DNA of 45,061 bases from Leptospira adleri (GTDB lineage Bacteria; Spirochaetota; Leptospiria; Leptospirales; Leptospiraceae), in NCBI RefSeq assembly GCF_002811985.1, contig NZ_NPDU01000009.1, positions 1 to 45,061 of the forward strand. Reading direction: 5' to 3'. Positions 30,410 to 43,047 of this stretch are shown here, piece after piece; positions within the stretch are counted from its first letter, which is position 1, and every line of letters starts with the position of its first letter. The notes beneath the pieces are model-generated. The model made no database searches and had not been told where the DNA came from. It saw only the letters and a list, made by a program, of their open reading frames with translations. Both the position numbers and the translations under genes were made by a program.

Positions 30410-31114
30410 TCACCGCCTCCATTTGAGAGAATTTTCCAGCTTCCAACTTTTATATCCTAAAAGTCGGGCTGTCGGCGCGACTATAAAAGCTAACGCCTTT
30501 TGTACGGAAATCGGAGGCGAAGCAAGATAGGTGTCTCCGTAAAAACCCGAAACCAACATCGCTTGTAAGAAGAATTCAAAGTCGTTCCTAGGTTCTTGTT
30601 TCTCGGTTAAGAATCCGTGAAACTGAGTAATGAATAAAGCCCACTGAGCCGGTGGATTGACTCGAACGATTCCTACGAATTCCCGACTCCCTCGATTGAA
30701 CGGTTGATGTGGAGTCCCTTTCGGTACAGTATGAGCCTCTCCCGGACCTAAATGCAATTCCGTTCCGTCGATTACGAGATTCAACTCCCCTTGCAGTACA
30801 ATAAAGGTCTCGTCGTAATTCGAATGAATGTGGGCCTCGGGAATTGCTCCTCCCGGTTCAAGATGCAACTCCACTTCCGCATAACGTCCGTTCGTTTCAC
30901 GATCCGTTTTCAGGACGATGTAACGTTCCTTTGCGAATCGATTCACCATCGTATCGCCCACAATCGGATATGCCTCTTTTACAACCTGCTGTTCCGGGAA
31001 AAGATAAAGGTGCAGAATATTTCCCACGAGCACATACCCGACGAGCACGATCATCCCGATTGAGATCACTTTAAAAAACTTCTTCAAATTATTACTCCAA
31101 ATTTTCGATCTCAT
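30410..31114 (-). CDS. Membrane-anchored cupin protein
   Basis: A 234-residue protein with an N-terminal membrane segment (ISIGMIVLVGYVLVGNILHL, about 17-36) and a cupin domain (about 85-155). The two metal motifs read HIHSNYDETFIVLQGEL (His, His and Glu in the expected order) and HTVPKGTPHQPFN with the late His. The C-terminal 70 residues are helical and not part of the cupin. The metal ligands look complete, so it could be an enzyme or a ligand sensor at the membrane. The substrate is unknown. It lies downstream of the XRE regulator gene on the same strand, with 249 bases between and a palindrome in that gap. Confidence 0.82.
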   Translation of the reverse strand: MRSKIWSNNLKKFFKVISIGMIVLVGYVLVGNILHLYLFPEQQVVKEAYPIVGDTMVNRFAKERYIVLKTDRETNGRYAEVELHLEPGGAIPEAHIHSNYDETFIVLQGELNLVIDGTELHLGPGEAHTVPKGTPHQPFNRGSREFVGIVRVNPPAQWALFITQFHGFLTEKQEPRNDFEFFLQAMLVSGFYGDTYLASPPISVQKALAFIVAPTARLLGYKSWKLENSLKWRR

Positions 31115-31164
31115 CTCGATCGATTCTGATTTGAAATATAATATCCCTTGTTTATTTTGATTTC

Positions 31165-31182
31165 AATTACCAAGAGGTAATT
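31165..31182. promoter_or_regulatory. Palindrome upstream of cupin gene, possible operator
   Basis: AATTACC (31165-31171) and GGTAATT (31176-31182) form perfect 7-base arms around AAGA, 51 bases upstream of the cupin start. The size and place suit a regulator site, perhaps for the XRE protein encoded just upstream, but I see no second copy before the regulator gene itself. Confidence 0.35.
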
Positions 31183-31363
31183 CAGCCGGATTTAAGTTTT
31201 TTAAAGAATCGGTTTTATCATTGATTAACTTGATTTGTCATCGATCGTCGGGAATGAATCGGTCCCATTGTACAATTTATCCTCGAATTCGAATCGAATG
31301 CACGTTCCTATCGCAAAGAACATCCGAACAAAAGCAGATTCGTTTTTTATCTTCTAATTGGCT

Positions 31364-32143
31364 TTAATAAGCGACTAATTCCGACATATTGGTCTCGGCA
31401 AAAAGAAAATCTTTCATTCTGTCTTCCGTAAAACGATCCGAGGGAACCCAAGTGTAAATTCGGATCGAGCGAGTATTAACTTCGTAAGGATGTCCGCCTG
31501 CGGTGGGAAGGACGTCAAACATAAGAATTCCGTTATGTTTTATACCAACTTTCATCGGAACAAAACCGGTCTTATTAAACTGTTCAGATTCCGGATCCGG
31601 CGTATTCGTAGACCGATCTACTGGACTTACGAAATTCTCCAAATAACTGCACGTTACGATTCTATCTCTGAGTTCCTGATTTTCCAAAAGATAAGGTCCG
31701 AGGCCGGCGTCGCTTAGCATAAACTCATAAACGGAAAGACCTTCCGTTTTGAAATTATCGCCTTTCAAGGACACGATTAACTTTTCCAAAACGGGATTGA
31801 TTTTCACCACTTTGTTCTCCCAGCTCACGACCATCGTAGGCGACGTATTCAAGCCGTTGATATATTTAATCAAAAGCGGATCGATCCTATTCGTTTCTTC
31901 GTCTTCGACCGTGTCGAAATCGGGAGAAAATCCGGCTGCAAGAAATAAGATACTTTGAAACGGATAGGATATTTCCAAAGCTTCCGTCAACTTCCTAACG
32001 ATTTCCCTTCCCGGCGAGGCACGACCCGATTCTAAAAAGCTGAGATGTTTGCTAGAAATCTCTGCATCCAGCGCTAAATCCAACTGGCTTTTTTTCTTGG
32101 CGTTTCTAAGCGTTTTTAAAGTGTTTCCGAATGAATTCGACAT
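31364..32143 (-). CDS. XRE-family regulator with MmyB-like ligand domain
   Basis: A 259-residue regulator. The N-terminal helix-turn-helix (about 8-62) shows LKTLRNAKKKSQLDLALDAE and SSKHLSFLESGRASPGRE, a classic XRE pattern. The C-terminal part (about 100-255) matches the MmyB-type transcription-regulator ligand-binding domain, with PTMVVSWENKVVKINP and later segments such as LMFDVLPTAGGHPYEV. Members often repress or activate neighbouring metabolic genes in response to a lipid-like ligand. AGGAAGAAG precedes the ATG. The nearest downstream gene on its strand is the cupin, a possible target. Confidence 0.9.
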   Translation of the reverse strand: MSNSFGNTLKTLRNAKKKSQLDLALDAEISSKHLSFLESGRASPGREIVRKLTEALEISYPFQSILFLAAGFSPDFDTVEDEETNRIDPLLIKYINGLNTSPTMVVSWENKVVKINPVLEKLIVSLKGDNFKTEGLSVYEFMLSDAGLGPYLLENQELRDRIVTCSYLENFVSPVDRSTNTPDPESEQFNKTGFVPMKVGIKHNGILMFDVLPTAGGHPYEVNTRSIRIYTWVPSDRFTEDRMKDFLFAETNMSELVAY

Positions 32144-32238
32144 GGTCTTCTTCCTTTTGTAGATTCGGTTTTTTCATTCGCATCTCGATCTTATTTTTCC
32201 GTTCGAAGATCGTTTTAAAAAAACCGAAATGAAAATTC

Positions 32239-33531
32239 TTATCCTATTTTTTCTTCGTAAAAGTTTGTAACGGATTCTTTCTTTGTAAAAATATAACGAT
32301 GAATCGTATTCAAATCGATGACCAGCGCGGTCTCGCCAGAATCCGAAAAAAACATAGTCGTCGGATTCATGGTCCGAGGAAGCGTTATCCGTTTTTGATC
32401 CATAAATTCCGAATCCCTTCTAACGATTTTAAATCCGCCCGTTAGAAAATCCAAAGTATATAAACTTCCCGAGTAATCCGTTCCGATTCGGTAATGAACA
32501 TCGGTAAAATAAGGATTGGAATCCAACGTCTTCCATCCCGGTGTCTCCAAATCGAATCGCAGTATTCGTCCCAACCGATTGAACTCCTCGTCGACGTCCG
32601 TTAGGCGATAGTAAAAATGACCGGCATTGTTCGTTTCCAAGGAAAAAATATCGCTGATAAAAAAACTGTCGAACCCGTTCTCGTAGGATCAAACCGCCCC
32701 TCCGTCCACAGGTGGATAGTTGATGGAAGCGCTCGATCGATCGCCGAAAACAAAATCGCTATAAATTTTCGATTCGGAGACGGCGATCTGAGGAGAAGGA
32801 AACGCATTTGAATGATCAAGTTCCCGAAAACTACTCGCTGAAAAATCGGTTTTGATCTTCAGAATTACGGTTCTTTGAAATTTGAAATTCTTTGCGGATA
32901 CGTATAAGAATCCCCGACCCCATTCAAGATTCAATCCTACAATTGGTAAACCTGCAAAATTCGGAAGCGAAAACACCCCGAGATGAGCGCCCTTTGAGTT
33001 AAGCTTTGATACATAAGAATAATTTAATATATAAATATTACCGTTCGAATCAAATTTAAAAATACGATCGCTTAGAGTATTAGGATTCACCTCACTGAAA
33101 TAAATATTTCCAATCGTGCCGAACGAGCTCAGGGGAGTATTTTTGTTCTTATCCGTTAGAGCCTGTACGACGTACTGATACGTCCTTTCTGCACCTAAAT
33201 TCGTGTTCGGAAAAAAAATATCGGAGACGATTGCTAATTGTTCAAAGGCCGTTTCGATCAAAGCCTTTCGCATTGCTTTGTATTGTTGAGCATTGTTAAC
33301 GGCTTCCCACTTTATCTCCACCTTGTCTCCGAAGCCCGCGTCCGATGCTGAGGGAGCGTCTCCTGTCGGAGGGGGATTTGCTCGAATCGATTCCTCATTC
33401 TCTCCTGAAAGCGTGGAAGAAAGGAGTCCTACGAGGTTAGAGGAATCGGCGCCGGGGCCATCCGGATTCAATCCGAAACAACAGAATACGACAAAAAATA
33501 GATTCGAAAAGAACAGAGTATTGTGTCTCAT
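32239..33531 (-). pseudogene. Lipoprotein with Fn3-like and propeller-like parts, interrupted by in-frame TGA
   Basis: Read in one frame, the gene runs from ATG 33531 to a stop at 32239, with one TGA at 32689-32691 in the middle. The downstream part continues in the same frame with no other stop and protein-like sequence (SYENGFDSFFISD, then NNAGHFYYRLTDV). The N-terminus has a lipoprotein signal (FFVVFCC). Residues about 70-150 resemble an Fn3 domain (KVEIKWEAVNNAQQYK ... TYQYVVQALTD). The rest has propeller-like repeats (FKFDSNGNIYILN; RIGTDYSGSLYTLD). A nonsense mutation is the simplest reading. The upstream part alone would give about 280 residues. The frame upstream of ATG 33531 extends to 33591 but lacks signal features. 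Confidence 0.75.
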
Positions 33532-33591
33532 ATTCAAAGCACCGATTCGAGAGAATAACGGACTTTTATCCTCTCCTTGTTGTAGATTCAT

Positions 33592-34226
33592 TTGAAATTA
33601 GAAATCGATTCAATCAAAAATATAAAAGAGGACAAAACCCAAGCCAATAAGAAACAAACGACATGTTTTCGGGAATCAAAAGGAATCCGATGAAAGAAAG
33701 TATACGGCTGACCGTTACCGCCGGAAAGAAGGAAAGTTTTACAGCGCGTCCCAAAACCTTGTTTTATTTTGTCCAAAAGATCAAGCTGCAAGGTTCTGTC
33801 CCAGTTTTGGGAAAGGTTCTTATATTGCTCCAAAGTTCACCTAATATAGATTAGGTGAAAAAAGAAAAATGGAGAAGAAGTGAACACGGATTCCGTGTCT
33901 TGATTTGGATTTGCGGTCTTTGAGTTTTTATCCGCGTAAATAGTATTCCCCTGATAGAACTATATTCGTCCGCAAAATTGATGTTTTGCGAAAAATAAGT
34001 CCGGAATACTTTCCACTTTTCCAATTCAGTTCTCTTCTCTACCGAAGGAATTCTAAATTCTTAGAAAAAAGTAAGATTGAAAAAGGGCTTCAAGGATCAT
34101 TGAGGGCCTGTTCTTTTTGAGTATCTCTTGCACATAGAGAAACAAAGTCCTTATGAATGAGGTGAATGCTCCTCGTAAGAGAAGGAAGAATGTCCTAAAA
34201 CATTCTCCCCTTAAAAAAGCTTTCAA
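33592..34226. repeat. Gene-free stretch with several hairpins
   Basis: About 635 bases with no supported gene. Perfect inverted repeats include TCCCAAAAC (33749-33757) with GTTTTGGGA (33804-33812), a 10-base stem TTCACCTAAT (33836-33845) with ATTAGGTGAA (33850-33859) over a 4-base loop, ACACGG (33884-33889) with CCGTGT (33893-33898), and AGAATGT (34188-34194) with ACATTCT (34200-34206). The last follows the biotin carrier gene on the minus strand and is T-rich downstream, so may be its terminator. The others have no known role. An IS remnant or small RNA is possible. Confidence 0.4.
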
Positions 34227-34735
34227 TTATGATTTTTGGGAATCCATGTTCAATTTAAGAATCAGATCGTCTTGGGATACCATACTTCCTTCCGATACGG
34301 CGACCTCTTCCACGATTCCGTCTCCGGGTGCGAGGATGTTGTTTTCCATTTTCATCGCTTCTACGATCGCGAGTATGCTTCCCTTTTTGACCGCAGATCC
34401 GGAAGAAACCAAAACCCTGATCACTTTTCCGGGCATCGGACTTTTGATCAGACCGCCGCTTCCCTCTTCGAGATGGATTTCCCGATTGGAAAGAAGAATT
34501 TTAGTATTCCATCCTTTGTAGTGGATGAAGATCTGATTTCCCCTTCGGAGAATTCTCCAATGATTTCCGGGTCCGGAAAAAAGGCCGTTTCCTTCGCTCT
34601 GAAAATTTCGGGAAATCTGAAAGTCGTGAAGAACTCCGTCTAGCAGAATCGATACGGAGGTGACGCCCGGAGAAATCGTACGAACTCTTACCGGAATTTC
34701 TTCTTCCTTGTGTCTAAAACGAAAATTTTCCTCGA

Positions 34736-34739
<4 letters not shown>
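34227..34739 (-). CDS. Biotin carboxyl carrier subunit of an acyl-CoA carboxylase
   Basis: A 170-residue protein whose C-terminal 75 residues form a biotinyl domain with EAMKMEN (the modified Lys near residue 130). The preceding part (about 10-90) resembles the BT domain found between carboxylase and carrier in propionyl- or methylcrotonyl-CoA carboxylase alpha chains. The two domains thus look like the end of such an alpha chain, encoded separately. The GTG at 34739 overlaps the biotin carboxylase stop in GTGA and has GGAGG six bases upstream. A TTG one codon earlier is possible but has worse spacing. No carboxyltransferase gene lies in the window. Confidence 0.85.
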
Positions 34740-37020
<2,281 letters not shown>

Positions 37021-37048
37021 TTTTAGAAAAGCTAGTTTTCAAAAAGAA

Positions 37049-37074
37049 AAAGCCCGCTTTTGTTGGCGGGCTTT
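37049..37074 (-). terminator. Rho-independent terminator after the periplasmic protein gene
   Basis: A 9-base perfect stem, AAAGCCCGC (37049-37057) with GCGGGCTTT (37066-37074), closes an 8-base loop. On the minus strand it lies about 65 bases past the stop of the gene at 37139 and is followed by a T-run (TTTTTCTTTTT). It separates that gene from the acyltransferase operon. Confidence 0.85.
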
Positions 37075-37138
37075 CGTTTCACGAACGGGATTCGACTTTT
37101 TAGAATCGAAATTCTAAAATGCACGTTGGTTTTTGGGT

Positions 37139-38242
37139 TTATTTTTTCTCACCCATCAACTGCTTTCTCTTCTCGGGATCCCATTTGAGGAAGATTCTAT
37201 TCTTAACCTCATCGTCGAAGATTTTTTCCAAAACGTCCACCGCGTCTCTCCGGTATTCTTCCGGAATTCTTCTGTCAAAAACGGGACTCATTCTGTGATC
37301 GTATTCCAGAGTCGGGTTCTGAGAAAAGTCATACGTAGCGCCTTGTAAGGTCACCACATCGGAAGGACCCGCTTTTCCTTCGTCGTCTTTAATCGCTTCG
37401 GTCTTCGCATCGCTCTTGAAGAGGAAGTAATTGTCGTAAGGATATTTCAGTTTGAAGATATTGATCGCATTGGCTCTCGCATCTCTGCAGAGTTGAATCG
37501 CAGCGAGGTAGTGTTCGATTCTATGCTTTCTGTGACTCGGTTGTAACTTCTGGTGTTTCTCGAGATGTTTTTCGATCTTGAGGGCGTTGTTCCGGGTTTC
37601 TTTCGCGAGACCTAAAAACTTGTAACCGGTTTCCATATTCTTCTCGATCGCGTATTTATTGGTTACGTAATGGAATTCTCTCGGGTTGTACATTCTTCTC
37701 GTAAGAGGAGATTCCCGATCCGCGGTCATATCTTTTACGATATAAGAATTTTTACTCAACTCGATCGCGATGTCGACGAGGTTTCTGTCTTCCGGATTGT
37801 TTTGATTCTTCTTCTCGATAGCGGCTTTTAAGATTTCGTCGCTTCTTTCCACGTAATACTGGGAAAGTTCTTCCAGAAGCATTTCCGTTCCAAGCTGCGC
37901 TTCCAAAAATCTACGATACGCGTTAACGTGATTGTTTTCAAAGAAATACTGAAGACCTTCTTGGTAGAGTCTCTTCAATTCCTTGTATTTCTTAACTCGG
38001 TCGCCGTCCGGCTCCGGAGCGGTAGTTCCCGCTTGGCTTCCTGCGGCGGGTTGGGTTCCCGCGTTCTGCTGATTCTGCCCGCCGGCGACTTCGCCTTTGT
38101 AGTTACGTACGATCGGTTCGATCGCACGGAGATAAGTCAGCAATTCCACCCTTTTTTTGTAGGCCTTGCTCGAGACCGCCTCTCCAAATACGGAAACTGG
38201 AAGAATGGAGATTGCTATTAGTATGAGAATCAGTCGTTTCAT
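37139..38242 (-). CDS. Exported helical protein, function unknown
   Basis: A 367-residue protein with a clean signal peptide (MKRLILILIAISILPVSVFG) and a likely cut after FGEA. Residues 50-80 are a Gln/Ala/Gly/Pro-rich linker (GGQNQQNAGTQPAAG). The rest is mainly helical and basic, with TPR-like spacing around KELKRLYQEGLQYFFENNHVNAYRRFLEAQ in pieces (about 87-116). I do not recognise a family. It is divergent from the DUF2225 gene and transcribed alone, ended by a strong terminator. A periplasmic or envelope role is inferred from export only. Confidence 0.8.
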   Translation of the reverse strand: MKRLILILIAISILPVSVFGEAVSSKAYKKRVELLTYLRAIEPIVRNYKGEVAGGQNQQNAGTQPAAGSQAGTTAPEPDGDRVKKYKELKRLYQEGLQYFFENNHVNAYRRFLEAQLGTEMLLEELSQYYVERSDEILKAAIEKKNQNNPEDRNLVDIAIELSKNSYIVKDMTADRESPLTRRMYNPREFHYVTNKYAIEKNMETGYKFLGLAKETRNNALKIEKHLEKHQKLQPSHRKHRIEHYLAAIQLCRDARANAINIFKLKYPYDNYFLFKSDAKTEAIKDDEGKAGPSDVVTLQGATYDFSQNPTLEYDHRMSPVFDRRIPEEYRRDAVDVLEKIFDDEVKNRIFLKWDPEKRKQLMGEKK

Positions 38243-38291
38243 CGGTTAACCTTTTCCAAAGTTTCTCCGGATTTCAAGGCCGGGGCAACAC

Positions 38292-38330
<39 letters not shown>

Positions 38331-38386
38331 GGTGTCCGAATTGACAGCCTACGCTTGTTTTTTTCGGGTTTTTCAAAGATAAGAAT

Positions 38387-40062
<1,676 letters not shown>

Positions 40063-40064
40063 TC

Positions 40065-40889
40065 ATGTCATTTCGTTCCCGAATTTCAACCAATCGCTCC
40101 CTTCTTCTTTTTTTGACCCTCGTTCCTGGAATTCTTTCCGCGTCTCCGAAAAAGCCGGGCGTATTCGAATTGTTAGGCGGTTATCAACCCGACTTCGTTA
40201 AAAATAAATTCTTTACAGATTTTATTCCGAAACCGATCGCTCAATCAGGAAGCCTTCCTTCTAGTGGAATCGTCACCAAAGAAGACGAGGAAGCGGAAAC
40301 TGAGGAGGAAGAAGCGGAAAAAAACGCGGGGACTTTTTACGACAATCGAAAACCGGAAATCGGAGTTTGGATGGGAGCTTCCAATCCTTGGCCCGGCACC
40401 GAAACTCAGAAATATTTGGATACGACCCTCGGCGGAGGTTTCTTTTTTAGAATTCCTTGGCCTTGGATTTTTTATCTGGAGATGGGCGCATTTTACGCCA
40501 ACTACCTTTCGGCTACGGAAAGGGCTCTGACTACGATTCCCGTTTATCTCGCGTTAGGTTATAAGATTCCTCTGGATCTTCCGATCTCTTTTATTTTGAG
40601 AGCGGGAGGCGGAGAAGCGTTTGTAGTTGCAAGACCTTCGAACACTTCCCGTTGGGATCCGATGATGCTCATTGGTCTGGAAACTAGTTTTGTCGCGGGT
40701 AAAAAAATTCGGATTGGAATTCGAATCGATTACAATAAGATCTACGAGTCTCAATTGGACGCTCCTGCGGAATCTAAATACTATTACGCGAGTCCCTACA
40801 GCGATTCAAGACTGACGAACCCGAACTATTACAGGGTCGTAGACGCTGAATTCTTCCAATTTGGATTGATGGTGAGTATCTTCCTATGA
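40065..40889 (+). CDS. Probable outer membrane beta-barrel protein
   Basis: A 274-residue exported protein with a signal peptide (SLLLFLTLVPGILSAS) and an acidic low-complexity stretch near residues 70-88 (EDEEAETEEEEAEKNAG). The C-terminal two thirds show amphipathic strands: FYLEMGAFYANYLSA, TTIPVYLALGYKIPL, ISFILRAGGGEAFVV, MMLIGLETSFVAGKKIRIGI and the final FFQFGLMVSIFL. This fits a small barrel of OmpA- or OprF-like size, though I cannot name a family. It begins two bases after truA ends and its stop overlaps the next gene in ATGA, so it is in one operon with truA and the lipoprotein. Confidence 0.75.
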   Translation: MSFRSRISTNRSLLLFLTLVPGILSASPKKPGVFELLGGYQPDFVKNKFFTDFIPKPIAQSGSLPSSGIVTKEDEEAETEEEEAEKNAGTFYDNRKPEIGVWMGASNPWPGTETQKYLDTTLGGGFFFRIPWPWIFYLEMGAFYANYLSATERALTTIPVYLALGYKIPLDLPISFILRAGGGEAFVVARPSNTSRWDPMMLIGLETSFVAGKKIRIGIRIDYNKIYESQLDAPAESKYYYASPYSDSRLTNPNYYRVVDAEFFQFGLMVSIFL

Positions 40890-42175
40890 ACCGATCTTCT
40901 TTTTTATTCGTTCTCGTTCTCTGCAGCAGTCTTCTTGTTTTTTGCCGCGTCGGAAATTGGAGCGGGAAAGGTTCGAGCGATCCCGTAATCAGCACCCTCT
41001 TCAATCAAAGAATGCTTGTTTTAGCCAAAGGAACCTATGCAACGGATAACCCCCTCGGTTTCGAATCCTATTCGAACGGAACGGGGCAGATCTATCGGGA
41101 CGCGACCGGAGACGGACTCGATCCCGTTTTTGATACGACAGGAATTCCCACGGCGTCCGGTCTTCCTATCTTTATCGATATCGGCGAAATCCGAATGTCT
41201 TCGAAATACCAAGAAGGCCTTTTCAATCTGAGTTTGATCAAGAACGTAAAAGATACTAAAAAATTCTGGGACGAGATCGCACCGAATCGCCAGGTATTTT
41301 GCACGATCCCGTATACGACCAATTCCAATTCCTGCCGTTTGAACGACGGGGAACTCAAAGCGATTCAATTTTTCAACGGTGAAGGAGTCGCTTATCCTTC
41401 GAACGATCCGACGTCCGCCACGGATTGGGGCGCCTTTGGAAACGGTCCGGTACAATATTATTATACTGGAATGTATCTTCGTTCCCTAGTCACCGCCTGG
41501 GCGACGGAACCGGGTCTTACTTTTTCCAATCTTACGCTTTTCGACAACTACAGAGTTCCCGGAGTCAATATCGTTCCCCGTTTGAGTTATCAGCCTACGG
41601 CGGACGCGACGACTCAGACTTTGTTTCCGCCTCTTGTGTTTCCCCTTCTTTATACGGTCGAAGACGGAGATCGGGACATGCTCGTTTATCCGGGCTTTGA
41701 TCCTTATATTCTGGAAGTAAGAATGAATCTGAAAGAAAATCTGATGGTTCATTCTTATGTTTCCGGCTTGGGAGGCGTGAGAACGATCGTCGCGGTAAGC
41801 GACTGGAAAGGAGACGCGGATCACAACGGACAATCGAATATGGGAGGAGGTCTTCTTCTTCGTTCCAGAATCATCCGTCCCGAGATCGCCTCCAACTTAG
41901 TCGTGTTAGGTGGTACTGCTTCCACTACCCACTACTACGGAATCTACCGTCTGAGTGAAACGAATATCGAGACAAAATTACCTTTGATATCGTCACCGGT
42001 GCAAGGCGCTCAGACCCGGATGAAATATATCCATTCCGGGGATTATAGAATTCGTTGCCTGGGGGATATCGCGCGTGTGGACGGTTATCCGGAAACCGTT
42101 GTGAGAGAAACTACGTTTTCCGTTCCTGAAAACGCTCCTCGCTCGGAAGTTCAAGTTTCTCTGACTTGTCCTTAG
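40886..42175 (+). CDS. Large lipoprotein, function unknown
   Basis: A 429-residue lipoprotein. The signal ends in SSLLVFC (Cys about residue 20). The mature part is rich in Gly, Ser, Asn, Thr and aromatic residues and reads as an all-beta, surface-type protein, with patterns such as DATGDGLDPVFDTTG (a possible calcium-binding turn), VFCTIPYTTNSNSCRLNDGE with a Cys pair, and DWKGDADHNGQSNMGGG, another Asp-rich turn. A terminal SLTCP supplies a further Cys. I recognise no family. It starts within the ATGA overlap with the barrel gene, suggesting the two products work together at the outer membrane. Confidence 0.8.
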   Translation: MNRSSFLFVLVLCSSLLVFCRVGNWSGKGSSDPVISTLFNQRMLVLAKGTYATDNPLGFESYSNGTGQIYRDATGDGLDPVFDTTGIPTASGLPIFIDIGEIRMSSKYQEGLFNLSLIKNVKDTKKFWDEIAPNRQVFCTIPYTTNSNSCRLNDGELKAIQFFNGEGVAYPSNDPTSATDWGAFGNGPVQYYYTGMYLRSLVTAWATEPGLTFSNLTLFDNYRVPGVNIVPRLSYQPTADATTQTLFPPLVFPLLYTVEDGDRDMLVYPGFDPYILEVRMNLKENLMVHSYVSGLGGVRTIVAVSDWKGDADHNGQSNMGGGLLLRSRIIRPEIASNLVVLGGTASTTHYYGIYRLSETNIETKLPLISSPVQGAQTRMKYIHSGDYRIRCLGDIARVDGYPETVVRETTFSVPENAPRSEVQVSLTCP

Positions 42176-42625
42176 ATTTCTCGAAACGATTCCTTGCAGA
42201 AACGTCCCGACCCCATCAAATCCAAAGATTTCCTGAAAAGAAAATGAATCCGTTTTGGAAAGTTGAGTAGAAACGTTTCTTCATCACCATTCCATTCGCT
42301 ATCGTTGCCTATCCTACCAACGTTAGACTAAATTTAGAAAGCCGGTTTCCTTTGTGAAAGAAAACATTGTCAAGAAAGCTCGGGAGACGTCGCTCGAACC
42401 GAATCTTTCTCCCGCAAATCAAACTCCCATTTCATGATTCATCAAAGCTTTGAGCGTGAGAAGAACCTAAACTCTTCCTAAGTTCGTTCCATGATCCAGA
42501 TCCAATAAAACGCAAAAAGAGAAATTGAATCTTTTTTGGCGCGGCGAAAGACTCTTTGTCGTATTAAAAATAACCGCTTGACCGATTCGCAGTTACCTTG
42601 TTATTCTGAGTCAAGAAGGAAATCG
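42176..42625. other. Intergenic region, nothing notable seen
   Basis: These 450 bases between the lipoprotein gene and the small membrane gene hold no supported gene, no strong terminator and no near-palindrome of the GTNGGAACTCCNAC kind. The frame upstream of 42626 extends to 42536 but has no ribosome binding site and lies outside the likely coding part. Confidence 0.4.
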
Positions 42626-43003
42626 ATGTCATTGTTTTCAAACTTAAGCTTGAGACGTTCCATTTCGATAAAACATTTCTTTCTGGTCCTGATTGTCGGC
42701 TTCGTATTGATTCAGAACTACAAGGACCTGAGATCCGCATTGAATTTTGCGGAAACGGTGCGCGGCTTAGAAATCAATCTTCCGCAAAAAATTTACAACA
42801 AAATCCAGGGAAAATTCCTTTCCGAAAAGTTTGACTGTTCCAAAAAGACACTCATCCTTTTCGATCCGGCCGAGTATCCGGAGACGTCGGTAAACATCCC
42901 CTCCCTTTCTAAATTTGCATTATTCCCTTGCGATTGTTTAGCATATTCCAGCAAAGAGAAAAATTTTAACCCGCCCCCGAGCTCCCAAGTCATCCGCCTG
43001 TAA
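42626..43003 (+). CDS. Small membrane-anchored protein, function unknown
   Basis: A 125-residue protein with one N-terminal membrane segment (IKHFFLVLIVGFVLIQNY, about 15-32) and a soluble tail of about 90 residues with Cys-containing motifs (FDCSKKTLILFDPAEYP; FALFPCDCLAYSS). I recognise no domain. The ATG at 42626 has AGAAGGAAATCG before it, so it is preferred over an upstream in-frame start at 42536. It lies 44 bases before the next gene, on the same strand, and may be in one unit with it. Confidence 0.65.
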   Translation: MSLFSNLSLRRSISIKHFFLVLIVGFVLIQNYKDLRSALNFAETVRGLEINLPQKIYNKIQGKFLSEKFDCSKKTLILFDPAEYPETSVNIPSLSKFALFPCDCLAYSSKEKNFNPPPSSQVIRL

Positions 43004-43047
43004 CCGACTCGGGTTGAACAATCCGCTCAGAAGAAACTTTCAATTTA

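Noticed and set aside
32689..32691. Selenocysteine codon in the split lipoprotein
   Set aside because: The site has no Cys or Sec context, no downstream hairpin is evident, and nothing in the window supports a selenoprotein system. A nonsense mutation is simpler.
33588..33833. 81-codon frame on the minus strand beyond the split lipoprotein
   Set aside because: It covers the hairpin-rich stretch and its C-terminal hydrophobic part lacks a clear start signal; no recognisable domain or transposase motif.
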